Positions 11,084 to 22,482 are shown, counted from the first letter of the stretch. The stretch is DNA of 64,000 nucleotides from Adiantum capillus-veneris (GCA_014529385.2 CM043969.1:20798946-20862945), one strand, 5' to 3'. Notes: generated by a model from the letters alone, not told the origin. A program made the numbers and translations.

Positions 11084-11613
11084 ATATGCTCCAAGCAATG
11101 CATATAGCTTCTGACAAGACTCATCCTCATCCTCATATGACGAAGAAAACATACAAGTGGGTCCCTAAATATTCTTTAGCGACCATAGCTAGTGCGAAAA
11201 AACAGAAGCCTTGTAAGAAAAGTTCCACTCGCTTCAAGAAATGTAAGAAAACGTGGCGACGGATTTCTAAACGACTATTGGAAGCCCAAGGCTACTATCA
11301 AGGAAATGATCAAATCTGGGTGCCAAAATATAGATTGTGTTCTTACCTATCACCTGACCCATGTGAACTCAATCCCGTAGCTCCAAAACAAATCGACAAT
11401 CGTGGAAAGAAAAAAAACACAGAATTAGTTTGGGTACCAAAGAAAGAACGATTTGTTCCACCTAGCTCAAGAAGGGGGGAGTCCCATGAAGATTCTAGCT
11501 CCTCATGTAATGCATCCATAGAGGTAAGGGATTCTCCACAGCCCCCACCTACTGTGAGGTCCCTGTCCCTTGTCGAGAGGAGCGGAGTACCTTTGATAGG
11601 TCTCCAATCCTGA
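11062..11613 (+). CDS. WVPK-repeat ORF after the protease
   Basis: 184 codons, overlapping the end of the protease frame by 22 bases in another frame. Basic, Ser/Lys-rich, with three spaced WVPK motifs (KWVPKY, IWVPKY, VWVPKK). I do not recognise a domain. It may be the former C-terminal part of the gag-pro protein reached by a frameshift, since both lie where pol would normally start. There is no sign of RT beyond it. Confidence 0.45.
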   Translation: MPPLIPLNMLQAMHIASDKTHPHPHMTKKTYKWVPKYSLATIASAKKQKPCKKSSTRFKKCKKTWRRISKRLLEAQGYYQGNDQIWVPKYRLCSYLSPDPCELNPVAPKQIDNRGKKKNTELVWVPKKERFVPPSSRRGESHEDSSSSCNASIEVRDSPQPPPTVRSLSLVERSGVPLIGLQS

Positions 11614-11910
11614 GAAGGAAAAACCAACAGACATTGCCTTAGCTACTACGTAGCCACGGGCATGAACTGTTAGTGAAGGATTGGTCCTATCTCACTATGG
11701 TTGAGCATGACCACCATAAACCTATCTACAAACTATCTATAATCAATTATACCTAAAAGTATAAATCTCAGAGTGACCAATCTGTGCGCTTTTTTCCCCA
11801 TGTTTCAGAAGCACAGCCGCCAAGGTTTGTCTCTTTTAAGATTTATGACTTAAAAAAAATAATTTCTAGCGTTGGAAAGTTACCCGACTCATAGGGTCCA
11901 CCCGTCCATA

Positions 11911-11935
11911 GAATGATACCGTCGCGGTATCATTC
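11911..11935. repeat. Short hairpin at the start of the 1.78-kb duplication
   Basis: GAATGATACC and GGTATCATTC are 10-base perfect arms round GTCGC. The second arm lies inside the duplicated unit. Confidence 0.75.
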
Positions 11936-12553
11936 TCCCACTTTCTACACCACACTCACCCTTCTTCTATTATCTAATTACTACCACACTGTTTAAACAT
12001 ACATGTTCCTTTACTTTATTTATGATACTGGATTGTTAAAACAGCCCTTCAAACAGTATTACAAACAATAGTCAAACAAGAAGTCGTTCAATTTTAAACC
12101 AACAACCCTTGGATTAGGTTCACTCAAGAATCTCTACTGCCGCTATTATGTCCGATCGGTATATACATTATTTATAAAAACCCTTGTCCTCATGAGCGTC
12201 CCATACCGCTCGACAAGTACTCGTTGTGCTAATCTGGACGTACTCCCGCCATAGAAACAACGGTGCCAATCTAGGCGTCATTCTCACGCCACGGAAAAAC
12301 AAAACTGCAGTATCGAGCTGGGCTAATCTAGGTGTACTTCCACCACAGCATCAGCGGTGCCATCCTGGGCCTCGGCAACTGCCACATAATGCCAACGCTA
12401 ATAAGTAGAGAGACTTGAGAGAAACCATACCGAAGGTTTTGGACAAACATTCTTTCGTATAGCAACCAGTTTAACCAGACAATCTTCCTACTTGTCAAAC
12501 ATATGCTGAGTTTCTTGGGGTTAAGCCTCGTGGTTTCGGTCCGTGTTTTCTTT

Positions 12554-12748
12554 TCATAAGGTAAATATTATATTTCTATGGTCTCGCATATGCAATGATG
12601 CATAACTTGAAACTGCAATACTAACCTGTACCATAGCTCCAATTGGTCCGATTGGTGGAGACATAGCATGTTTCGTAGGAGTTCCACCGTTACTTGTACC
12701 AGATTCATGATCATTAGTGCCTTGGGTTCGAACATGCTTTGGAGCCAT
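12554..12748 (-). CDS. Antisense exon-like ORF, copy 1
   Basis: 64 codons on the minus strand starting MAPKHVRTQGTNDHESG, with a CAG|GTTAGT splice-donor-like site after about 41 codons. The start resembles the opening of some plant gag proteins, but I cannot assign it. An identical copy lies at 14332-14526 in the second duplication unit. The antisense orientation within a gypsy interior is unusual; it may come from an older nested element. Confidence 0.3.
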   Translation of the reverse strand: MAPKHVRTQGTNDHESGTSNGGTPTKHAMSPPIGPIGAMVQVSIAVSSYASLHMRDHRNIIFTL

Positions 12749-13182
12749 TTTTTTGTACTACACTTATGTTACACACTTAGAACTTTAAATTGGTCAATTT
12801 CCCTAGTAATCTCCTTGTTTCCAAAGAGAGTCTGTAATTTGAACCCTCGCCAACTCGGATTCACACTTAGTGTTGTTGTTCTACATCTAATTTTTATACA
12901 TCAAATATTTGCTAATCGTAATTAATCAAAAATTAAGTGTATAAACTACGAGTGAAAGTTTAGGACTGCATTACTTTTATGCATGACATTTCTAATCCAA
13001 TTCTAACTTCCATTTCTATACTTCAACTAAATCAATTTTTAGTATTATTCAAAATTCTACTTAATCTAATTGACAATAAAATTGTTGAATGATAATTTCA
13101 TAATGTATAATAAGAATATGATGAGTTCTCTTATGTATTAACTTTCAATTAACTATGCATAAGTTAATGGTGAAGATGTACT

Positions 13183-13699
13183 AACTAGAGAGAGTAGGTA
13201 TACTTAGAGAGATTAGAGTAAGAGAAAACATACACACACATCTTTTTTAAAGTTAATTGAATCTTACTTATCCATTAGAAAGATTAGAGTAAAAGAGAAC
13301 ACACACACACCCTTTTCTAAAGCTAATTGAATCTCACCAATCTATTAGAGAGATTAGAGTAAGAGATAGTACACACACACACATATCCTTCTTAAAACTA
13401 ATTGAATCTTACTAATCTATTAGAGAAATTAGAGTAAGAGATAACACACACACACACACACATATCCTTCTTAAAACTAATTGAATCTTACTAATCTATT
13501 AGAAAGATTAGAGTAAGAGATAGCACACATACACACATATCCTTCTTAAAACTAATTGAATCTTACTAATCTATTAGAGAGATTCAAGTAAGTGATAGCA
13601 CACACACACACACACACACATCCTTCTTAAAACTAATTGAATCTTACTAATCTATTAGAGAGATTAGAGTAAGAGATAGCACACATACACACATATGTG
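13183..13699. repeat. ~75-90 bp minisatellite with (CA)n core, array 1
   Basis: About six units of the pattern TTAGAGTAAGAGATAGCACA, a CA/TA run, then CCTTCTTAAAACTAATTGAA and TCTTACTAATCTATTAGAGA. It ends unit 1 of the 1.78-kb duplication. Confidence 0.9.
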
Positions 13700-14331
13700 T
13701 CGCGGTATCATTCTCCCACTTTCCACACCACACTCACCCTTCTTCTATTATCTAATTACTACCACACTGTTTAAACATACATGTTCCTTTACTTTATTTA
13801 TGATACTGGATTGTTAAAACAGCCCTTCAAACAGTATTACAAACAATAGTCAAACAAGAAGTCGTTCAATTTTAAACCAACAACCCTTGGATTAGGTTCA
13901 CTCAAGAATCTCTACTGCCGCTATTATGTCCGATCGGTATATACATTATTTATAAAAACCCTTGTCCTCATGAGCGTCCCATACCGCTCGACAAGTACTC
14001 GTTGTGCTAATCTGGACGTACTTCCGCCATAGAAACAACGGTGCCAATCTAGGCGTCATTCTCACGCCACGGAAAAACAAAACTGCAGTATCGAGCTGGG
14101 CTAATCTAGGTGTACTTCCACCACAGCATCAGCGGTGCCATCCTGGGCCTCGGCAACTGCCACATAATGCCAACGCTAATAAGTAGAGAGACTTGAGAGA
14201 AACCATACCGAAGGTTTTGGACAAACATTCTTTCGTATAGCAACCAGTTTAACCAGACAATCTTCCTACTTGTCAAACATATGCTGAGTTTCTTGGGGTT
14301 AAGCCTCGTGGTTTCGGTCCGTGTTTTCTTT

Positions 14332-14526
14332 TCATAAGGTAAATATTATATTTCTATGGTCTCGCATATGCAATGATGCATAACTTGAAACTGCAATACT
14401 AACCTGTACCATAGCTCCAATTGGTCCGATTGGTGGAGACATAGCATGTTTCGTAGGAGTTCCACCGTTACTTGTACCAGATTCATGATCATTAGTGCCT
14501 TGGGTTCGAACATGCTTTGGAGCCAT
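14332..14526 (-). CDS. Antisense exon-like ORF, copy 2
   Basis: Identical protein to the 12554-12748 ORF, duplicated with the 1,778-bp unit. Confidence 0.3.
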   Translation of the reverse strand: MAPKHVRTQGTNDHESGTSNGGTPTKHAMSPPIGPIGAMVQVSIAVSSYASLHMRDHRNIIFTL

Positions 14527-14960
14527 TTTTTTGTACTACACTTATGTTACACACTTAGAACTTTAAATTGGTCAATTTCCCTAGTAATCTCCTTGTTTCC
14601 AAAGAGAGTCTGTAATTTGAACCCTCGCCAACTCGGATTCACACTTAGTGTTGTTGTTCTACATCTAATTTTTATACATCAAATATTTGCTAATCGTAAT
14701 TAATCAAAAATTAAGTGTATGAACTACGAGTGAAAGTTTAGGACTGCATTACTTTTATGCATGACATTTCTAATCCAATTCTAACTTCCATTTCTATACT
14801 TCAACTAAATCAATTTTTAGTATTATTCAAAATTATACTTAATCTAATTGACAATAAAATTGTTGAATGATAATTTCATAATGTATAATAAGAATATGAT
14901 GAGTTCTCTTATGTATTAACTTTCAATTAACTATGCATAAGTTAATGGTGAAGATGTACT

Positions 14961-15780
14961 AACTAGAGAGAGTAGGTATACTTAGAGAGATTAGAGTAAG
15001 AGAAAACATACACACACATCTTTTTTAAAGTTAATTGAATCTTACTTATCCATTAGAAAGATTAGAGTAAAAGAGAACACACACACATCCTTTTCTAAAG
15101 CTAATTGAATCTCACCAATCTATTAGAGAGATTAGAGTAAGAGATAGTACACACACACACATATCCTTCTTAAAACTAATTGAATCTTACTAATCTATTA
15201 GAGAAATTAGAGTAAGAGATAACACACACACACACACACATATCCTTCTTAAAACTAATTGAATCTTACTAATCTATTAGAAAGATTAGAGTAAGAGATA
15301 GCACACATACACACATATCCTTCTTAAAACTAATTGAATCTTACTAATCTATTAGAGAGATTCAAGTAAGTGATAGCACACACACACACACACACACATC
15401 CTTCTTAAAACTAATTGAATCTTACTAATCTATTAGAGAGATTAGAGTAAGAGATAGCACACATACACACATATCCTTCTTAAAACTAATTGAATCTTAC
15501 TAATCTATTAGAGAGATTAGAGTGAGAGATAGCACATACACACATATCCTTCTTAAAGCTAATTGAATCTTACCAATCTATTAGAGAGATTAGAGTAAGA
15601 GATAGCACACATACACACACATATCCTTCTTAAAACTAATTAAATCTTACTAATCTATTAGAGAGATTTGAGTAATAGATAGCGCACACACACACATAGC
15701 TAATTGAATCTTACTAATCTATTAGAGAGATTAGAGTAGGAGATAGCACACATACATCATTCCTAAAGTTAATTGAATGC
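14961..15780. repeat. Minisatellite array 2 (about 10 units)
   Basis: Same unit as array 1 but about four units longer. It continues past the end of the 1,778-bp duplication. The first array probably lost the extra units, or was cut by the duplication breakpoint. Confidence 0.9.
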
Positions 15781-16992
15781 TCAATTAATACGTACCTTAT
15801 TAGTCCACTAGAGTTTTTGCTCTCTTAGTGGTTTGTGGACACCTTCTCTCTAAGAGAAGTGGAAGCACTTTGTGAGCACTATAGAAGCAATCTCTATGTC
15901 TAAAGTGTGAGCATGGATGCTCTATTTATAGCAGAAAAGAAAACGTCCAATTTGATTTTTTCTAAAAAAAAATAAAAAAAAAAAATTCTTTAAAAATCAT
16001 ACCCGTGTTTTTGGTACCCTTGTGGTACCCATCAACTTGACCACTTTGTCATTATCATCAAAATATAAGGCCACACAGCCCCCCCTCATTAAGATTAGTC
16101 AAGACTAGCCTCTCCTTTTCATGTGACAGTGTGTCCCACTTTGTCTCCTTCTATGTGAGTCCAGGTGAGTCCATGTGCGTTCATTTGTCATCCCTGTGTA
16201 TTCTTTTGTCTTTATAATTATTTTATTTATTTTCTTAATGATAATTTACTTTACATTTTTAAGTTAAACTTTACAGTCTTATATTAACTTTACAGTAGTA
16301 AAAGAAAATTCTACAATCAGTAAATAAGTCTTGCAATAAGTTAGTTAGTGATTCATATAGCTAAACATGTCAGAATTTTGTAGCGTAAATTTTAAATTCT
16401 AGGTTTTCTTAGCCTACGATTCATAATTTGAACTCGAATATCTTAAATAATGAGTGATGGTTAAAAAAAATTCAAATGCGTAATAGAACTTGTGTGAAAT
16501 TTGAAAGTAGAGACCTTACACCTACAATAGTGGACCTCCATAAAGCTACAAAGGAATCCACACCTCCCAGTGTTGAAGAATCACCTGATGAACCACTTCA
16601 AGTTCTATCCTGGGAGAGTACCTTACCACCCTTACAACTCGACGAGGCACCTAAGGTAATAGAAAACTACTGGCAAAAATCCTTACATATTACCAACTGA
16701 AACAATTGGTTTTAAAGGGTGACAAGCTCAGTTCAAACGGTATGATCTACCCAAGGAAGGGGGGAGTGTTTACTGACATCCATCATTCACTTGCTTCCCT
16801 CTCAACCTTTCTCCCTGACCTCTTAATCTCCAATCTTAGGGAATGTATATATAAAGCCTTATACTCACAAAAACAAGATAAAAAAGTAAAAGAGCAAGAG
16901 CCATAACACAAAATCATAAAAACACATTATGCACAAGAACAAGACCCTTGTAATATTTTCACTCTAACCATGATCTATTTGCGTGTACAGAT
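15781..16992 (+). other. Gypsy 1 interior with internal PPT/TATA-like signals
   Basis: No domain is recognised. A short Pro/Glu-rich frame (16476-16700) precedes a polypurine tract AAGGAAGGGGGGAG (16753-16766), immediately followed by TGTTTACTGACA, then a TATA box TATATATAAAG (16846-16856). A GTGTACA ends near 16990. This looks like a PPT plus a short LTR-like promoter in mid-element. Confidence 0.4.
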
Positions 16993-17415
16993 ATGGCTAG
17001 TAAGCTAGAGTCATCCACTCCTGCCTTGGGTGAGAGGTACCCTCGTTACTTTTCACAAATGTTTCACATGGTCTTTCCGGTGCTTGCATGTGAATGGGAT
17101 TCGGTAGGTATGCTAGCATGTGAGAGGAATTTTGAGGAGTTAGAGTGACTGATACGTCTCTTGACCACGACTGATCCATACTTAGTAGAGAGCGTTTCTC
17201 CCATTGCACAAGCCTACCCTTTTGACCAAGATGACTATAGGTGTATAGTGACCTTCTTAGTAAACATGGGTACCTATGATGAAGAAGAAGATTTACATGA
17301 CTACACGGATGGCACATATGGTCTCATGGATGATGAATTTGTTTATCTCGACGATGAGGATAGGGGTTTAGCCTTAGGGTTTCCCCCCAATCTCTACAAT
17401 ATCCTATTCCCTTGA
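16993..17415 (+). pseudogene. Downstream acidic ORF with one stop, unrecognised
   Basis: ATG at 16993 gives MASKLESSTPALGERYPRYF and runs in one frame to 17415 with a single TGA at about 17146-17148. The C-terminal half is strongly acidic (DEEEDLHDYTDG, VYLDDEDRG). It lies about 140 bases downstream of a TATA box, in the place where some plant gypsy elements have an extra 3' gene. No transmembrane segment or known domain is visible, so I do not call it env. Confidence 0.4.
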
Positions 17416-18780
17416 CTCTCTAGGGGGAGTGCAAATAATTAGGTTAGGATTCCTTATGTTTTTTTTTGTTGTGCTCAATAAGTGTTGGTACATTTTTCCA
17501 CTAATGTGCCTCCTAGAGGTATTCTTTGTGTTTCTTAGTGTGTACAGAAACGTGTTGCTGTTGTTAGGATTTGGACCTTCATGGGATCTTTCTCTCATTC
17601 ACACTTCAAATCAAGCGTGACCATCGACACAAACAGGTGTTTCTTGTCCATTAGCATTGCCGCTTATCTTTTTGCATCCATGTTTGTCTGCTTTGATTGT
17701 GATTGGTAGCATAATATTCAACGCATTTTCTTAGTACCAAACATTAAATTCAATGAATTTTTTGTCATAATCACTTGTCTAGGTTTAAAAATCAAGCAGT
17801 CCAACTAAGCTAGTTTGACGAAGCTAGGCGTTAGAGATCTTCTCTTAATACCATGGGGAATGCCTTCCTAATAATTAATGGTTACTTAGGTTCTTAATCC
17901 GATTTAGGCAGCATTGTGTGAAATGTACTAGGGCTTTCTAGTGGGCTTGACCCTATTGACCTTTAGCTTAAGTATTATAAAGGGAGTTTACTTGTGTGAT
18001 GAGCCTGGGGAGGTGTATCAATGTTATATGACCCCCCAAAGTTATAAAATTGAAATGCTGAAAATGAACAAACAAAAAATCAAAGTGCCACATTGTAAAA
18101 TCTTAAGCTGGAAGAGAAATCTAAGCTTGATTGGGTACTTCACTCACATGTATCGCCTATGGTACTAGAGCCCTAGAGGTTCCCACTGTGGGAGCTTTTC
18201 CTTGAAAAGCAAAAAACCCAAGGCATACAAAATAAGCACACATCAAAATTGAATCATTGTGAAAAGACTTTGGGGGGTCAAAGAAAAAGTAATCAGTCAG
18301 GCTATGATTTCATGAGAAATTCCTTTTATCGTATCTTAACTACAAGGTCTTCTAGGTATAGCCTCTAGTCAGCCCTCGAACATGAAATACTTGGCTCCTC
18401 GAGATTAAACAACTTAATTGACTAGAGAAAATTGAGAAGCTTACCCATGGTATTAATAATCGATCTCTAGTGCCTTTCGACCGTTAAATTAGCGACCCCA
18501 GACTTGTTTAATTTTTTACCTTTACATCTGTTTATGCATTTGATTATATTGCAATTTAATGTTTATTGCTACTGACAAATTGTTTAAAATTCTGTTACCA
18601 ATCAATTTGTCTGCCAAAACTGCATATGCTTTTTTATCGCTTTCATGAGAATGCAATTACTGTGCCAATGTTGTTTGATTTTGGAGTGACTGAAGAAGGC
18701 TAAGAACATTCATCTCAAATTCTCTTCCACCTCGACGAACGAGCTTCAACTCAATATCTTTCGAGGACGGAATCTACATT
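17416..18780 (+). other. Gypsy 1 3' untranslated interior
   Basis: No gene is supported. A second polypurine-like run CTAGGGGGAGTG lies at ~17420. Residual coding-like sequence is seen near 18680-18790. Confidence 0.5.
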
Positions 18781-18793
18781 AGGAAGGGGGGCA
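18781..18793 (+). promoter_or_regulatory. Polypurine tract of gypsy element 1
   Basis: AGGAAGGGGGGCA, directly before the TGTTAACCC start of the 3' LTR. Confidence 0.85.
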
Positions 18794-19387
18794 TGTTAAC
18801 CCTCATGGCTCACGGATACCCTATCACCTACAAAGGAACATTGCAACCTACGGCGTACATTGCATTATTTATTTGGTAGAGTCAGGTACGGGGCTTGTCG
18901 GACCAATAGGAAAAGGGTAAGAGTGATCCCCGATGAGAGGTGCACTCTAACTGGAACATTCAAGGGATTAGTTGGCTAGGCATGGGCGCCCAAGTCTGAA
19001 TGGGGCGAGCTCCTATAAAAGTCAACTAAACCTAAAATTCACTCATTCTCTCATTTGTGCAATAGAAGAGTGCTCTTGCTCCATCTCCATCTTCTTCTTC
19101 ATCATCTCCTTGTGTGTGTGTGTATGCATGAGAGAGAGAGAGAGTGTGCAATCGAGCATTGTGACGACAGCACGGCGGCGGCGAAGCGGTTGAGCGCGGC
19201 GAAGCGGTGGCTCCTTCTTCTTCGCGGCGAGGAATCCTTCACGAAGCAAGCGTAGAGTGGTGAGTGACATACCATCGCCTTCTTCGAGCTTACTAGTTTA
19301 GGCTTGTTGTGTGCTTGGAGCCATTTGTGGCTCGCACATGGTGTATCGGCAAGTTCCTTGCATTGACACGTGCGACATCTGCGCACA
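18794..19387 (+). repeat. 3' LTR of gypsy element 1
   Basis: 594 bp, TG...CA ends, partner of 5096-5698, followed by target duplication AATCT at 19388-19392. Confidence 0.9.
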
Positions 19388-19392
19388 AATCT

Positions 19393-19610
19393 TTACCAAG
19401 CACCCTTTATAAAAACCCTACCTCCTCCCCCTCCCTTACAAACACTTTTTACCAACACCACCACTGATGAGCTCTTAAGAGCGAAACGCATTTGGTGGTA
19501 TTTCCCCTATCATTACCAACCTTTTTAACACCCATCAATTCTCGCTAATCTTATGCGGTCGTTTCGCACGCTTGAGTATTTGTCATTTTTAAATAAGTTT
19601 GATTTTTGAA
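19393..19610 (+). repeat. PLE left terminal repeat, second part
   Basis: Starts TTTACCAAGCACCC and matches 29551-29762 through the hammerhead and on to AAATAAGT. Beyond that point the two terminal repeats diverge. Confidence 0.85.
19457..19499 (+). ncRNA. Type I hammerhead ribozyme, left PLE repeat
   Basis: The catalytic core is complete: stem I 5' strand ACCACCA (19457-19463), CTGATGA (19464-19470), stem II GCTC with TTAA loop and GAGC (19471-19482), GAAA (19483-19486), a very short stem III, then T at 19492 as the cleavage base and TGGTGGT (19493-19499), pairing perfectly with the first strand. Stem III is CGCA here, against CGCG in the right copy, so only one base pair is left and activity as a monomer is doubtful. 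PLE hammerheads are known to have minimal stem III and to work best as dimers. Confidence 0.85.
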
Positions 19611-20788
19611 CATCATAAGCGTTGCACGACCTGCCATCCCCACACAACCGCTCTTAACATCCTCCTCTTTACTTACCTATGACTTTCACCTCTTCTTCCC
19701 CCCCCCCCCCGCTTTTGCTTCCCTTGAAGACCTTACACCGTTACACCGTTACAACTTCTATACACCCACACCCTTATCACTTCCCTTGCTTTTCCTTTTA
19801 AACCAAGCTTCCGGATAAACCATAGTTTCTCTTCATATACCCACACCCTTATTAATTACCTTAATGGCTTTCTATTTTTCGGTCTCCTTGCTTGGATAAC
19901 GACTCCTCCCCACTCTTCTCCCAAGGCTTCGAACGTCCTGCCTGTGGAACAGTGGGGTGCACTCGTTTCCTTGCCTAGCACAAACTACCCAGGCATTTTC
20001 CTGCTACCCCATCCCACTACACAGTCGGAGCTCGACCTGGGCTATGGCCTTCATAGCTACACCTGCTCACACGCTTCATTTTACTTCCTTGTGCACCGTT
20101 TCTGCCTGCGACAACCCCACCCTATTCGCCTTGCAGTTTAGATTCATTTCCACACAAACCACTCTTGTGTAGACGCACCTAAAATCCATCAACGCTATGC
20201 TTGCATCACCCATTGTAGTTCAGCCTCAAACCTTTCCTGTGTAGATGCCTAATGCACGCGCTCTCCCTCCCACTTCAGCCAGAGCTGTGGCGTTCATCCT
20301 TCTGCGGTTTTTTGCCTGCGACAACCCCACCCTGCTCGTGGAAGGCATACAGGCCTGTGATAGCCCCACCCTGCTCACCCCACAGTGCAGCCTCAACCCT
20401 TGCTTCACCTACAGTAACCGCCTAATGCACGGCACAGTCCCCATCGACTATGTTTTTTTTCCCCATCGATTCTGTTTCCAGCTTTATCGTCTCTGTTTTA
20501 AGCTTTTGATCTAGCCACTTCAAACATTTTTTTTAAAAAACCTCACCACCCCTAGCCTACCAATGAAGAGCAAATCCCCGCTTTTTGCTCTACCACTTTA
20601 CTTGCGCCCTTCTCACGCTGCCAATTGGCCTTAACCTTGGCTATTAGCCCCCGCACTGTCACACAAAAACGCAACACAAATTACTTCCTTCTTTTCTTTC
20701 CCCCTTCCCCACCAACCCCCGAAACCTCCTCTTTCGGACACCCTACATTCGGACGTCCTACAAACGGTGGATTACCCGCTCTATTGCA
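19611..20788 (+). other. PLE leader, no gene supported
   Basis: Pyrimidine-rich, with three imperfect direct repeats of GCCTGCGACAACCCCACCCT near 20105, 20308 and 20352. Short frames here have no recognisable domain. Confidence 0.5.
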
Positions 20789-21343
20789 ATGGATACCAAC
20801 ATCCCGGCTCCACTACAAGTGCAAGCCAACCTCACTTCGGATCCCTCTTCCTCGGTGGCTATTGGCCCTTCACTCCCCGGGTTCATCTTGGCCACGGCGT
20901 ATGCTAGAGCAGAGATGGTGGCCTCTCATCCAACCACCCCGACTCCAATTTTGATAAATAAGGAGGACGCTACAACTAACCCCTATGAGAACATCAGGGA
21001 AGAATTGGAGCAACTTCCGAAGGAATCCTTTGATTTCTCTTTGATGCTCGCAAAAGAAATCCGGGAACTAAACCATAATGAAAACACCCCTTCTCTACCT
21101 TCGACTAATCCACTCCAAGCCGGAAAGCTTTCAACCCTTCAACATGGTGGCGTACCCTCGACCGACTCCCATACCAATGAAGAAGTGCTTCCACATCTCA
21201 AGCAACCTCGGGACTTTGAGGTGATTATTTCCAACTCTCTTCTGGAATATAAGAAGATTTATGGTAAAATTTGTAAAGCTAAAAGCTTCCTTAACCACCT
21301 AAAAGACCTCCTTAGTAATCAAAGAGCACCCAGCACCCAATAG
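20789..21343 (+). CDS. PLE upstream ORF a (unrecognised)
   Basis: 184 codons from ATG 20789 (MDTNIPAPLQVQANLTSDPS). Low in known motifs. The later part is helical and charged (NIREELEQLPKESFDFSLML). It ends 7 bases before the next ORF, and its position before the RT fits an ORF1-like or N-terminal PLE region. It may be one protein with the next ORF, split by a frameshift. Confidence 0.45.
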   Translation: MDTNIPAPLQVQANLTSDPSSSVAIGPSLPGFILATAYARAEMVASHPTTPTPILINKEDATTNPYENIREELEQLPKESFDFSLMLAKEIRELNHNENTPSLPSTNPLQAGKLSTLQHGGVPSTDSHTNEEVLPHLKQPRDFEVIISNSLLEYKKIYGKICKAKSFLNHLKDLLSNQRAPSTQ

Positions 21344-21350
21344 CTTATAC

Positions 21351-22245
21351 ATGAAGCCACCCAAACTATCCCTAGAGGATACACAAGCTCAAGCCCTGCT
21401 CAATGCTAAGTTTACCTCCCTTACCATAAGATATCAACTAGATTGCACAAAAGCTCTTGTACAAGCACAAACCATCATCATCAATAATCTACAAACCTAC
21501 CTCGATGGTTATCATGCTTTAGTAGAAGAACGGCTCAATGATCTCCTTCTTAAGCTCCTCCAAGTTTCTATCCCCTTAGTCTCCAAGCATGCTTGGGGCC
21601 TCAAGCTACAACAATGGAAAAATGTATCCCTCCAAAGGTTCCTCTTGGATATTCAAACCCATGTTGTAAATGCACGCCTTGCCACCACAAAAGAGGATGC
21701 AGCTAAACTTGCCCGTAAGAAGACCATTAACAACATTGAAGAAGAATTACTCTCACTCCCCAAGGAACAAACCATCAAAGAACTTGTTGAACAAGTTGTC
21801 ACCGCAAAATTCCATTCATTACCCCCCAAGTATCAAGCCTCCCCTCCCGCCTCCCCACCTAAGCCGCTCTCACCACCCCCCAAAAAATCCACCCACCCCC
21901 CCCCCCCCCCCCCCCCCTACACACCACCACCCCCATCCCCAACCTTCCTATGTAACCTCCAATAAACGGCCTCTTCAACCGTCCTCCAAACCCACCCTTG
22001 ATAAACCCTTCCCCTTATTTAAAAAACCTAAATTTTCTCCCAAGACCCCCGCCTATCCTTTGTACCCTCTTAAAACCCTCAATCCCACACCCATCTCACG
22101 TGGTTCCCCCTCTTCTTTTTCACCACAAAAAAACCACCCTCACCCACACCCACACCCACACCCACACCATAAGAATCAACCCTGTAATGCTACCACCTAC
22201 CACAAGGAAAACCACTTGGGAAAAGGCAAAGGGAGGAGGGATTAG
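21351..22245 (+). pseudogene. PLE upstream ORF b, helical then Pro-rich
   Basis: Frame 21351-21965 starts MKPPKLSLEDTQAQALLNAK. It is predicted mostly helical to about residue 150 and then proline-rich. A C homopolymer (about 21896-21918) shifts the frame. After it, coding resumes in the 21670-22245 frame (SYVTSNKRPLQPSSKPTLDK) and ends in a (CACCCA)n His-Pro run. A basic KRP/KKPKF stretch suggests nucleic-acid binding. No domain name can be given. Confidence 0.45.
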
Positions 22246-22367
22246 GGTTTAGCCACCCATGCACTTGGGTACACCTCTACTTCTCTAAACCCCCCCTCCT
22301 CCCATATATATGGATCGCAACAACCACTCCCGAGATCCCATTTCACAAAGGAAGAACAAGAAAAAAG

Positions 22368-22482
22368 ATGTGGCTCCCACTCACTAATCCACATAGCTAC
22401 AAACTCATGCTCTTTGGAAAATACCAAGTCTCAACTTTGGAACATGACATCTCTAACTTCAAGATCCACAATTTGGCACCTC

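Larger units (their letters stand above)
11922..15477. repeat. 1,778-bp tandem duplication inside gypsy element 1
   Basis: Unit 1 is 11922-13699 and unit 2 is 13700-15477. Offsets are exactly 1,778 at many points (for example TCGCGGTATC at 11922 and 13700). Only a few base differences separate the units, so the duplication is younger than the divergence of the LTRs. No gene is evident on the plus strand of the unit. Confidence 0.9.
5096..19387 (+). mobile_element. Gypsy-type LTR element without RT/integrase (TR-GAG-like)
   Basis: The LTRs are 5096-5698 and 18794-19387, each starting TGTTAACCCTCA and ending GCGCACA. The 5-bp target duplication AATCT lies at 5091-5095 and 19388-19392. The intact target sequence is preserved in the PLE right repeat (..AAAATCTTTACCAAG), which proves the junctions. 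The 14.3-kb element has a primer binding site, gag and an aspartic protease. From 11.6 to 18.8 kb I find no reverse transcriptase, RNase H or integrase motif in any frame. It therefore looks non-autonomous and would need another element's enzymes. Confidence 0.9.

Noticed and set aside
13183-15780. Regular repeats with spacers, CRISPR-like at first sight
   Set aside because: Units are ~75-90 bp, themselves the repeat with (CA)n slippage and no unique spacers, and the genome is plant nuclear DNA. It is a minisatellite.
16993-17415. Envelope gene after pol
   Set aside because: No signal peptide or hydrophobic anchor; strongly acidic, so only called an unrecognised ORF.
11614-18780. Reverse transcriptase or integrase expected in gypsy element 1
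   Set aside because: No DD catalytic box, HHCC finger or DDE spacing recognisable in any frame.
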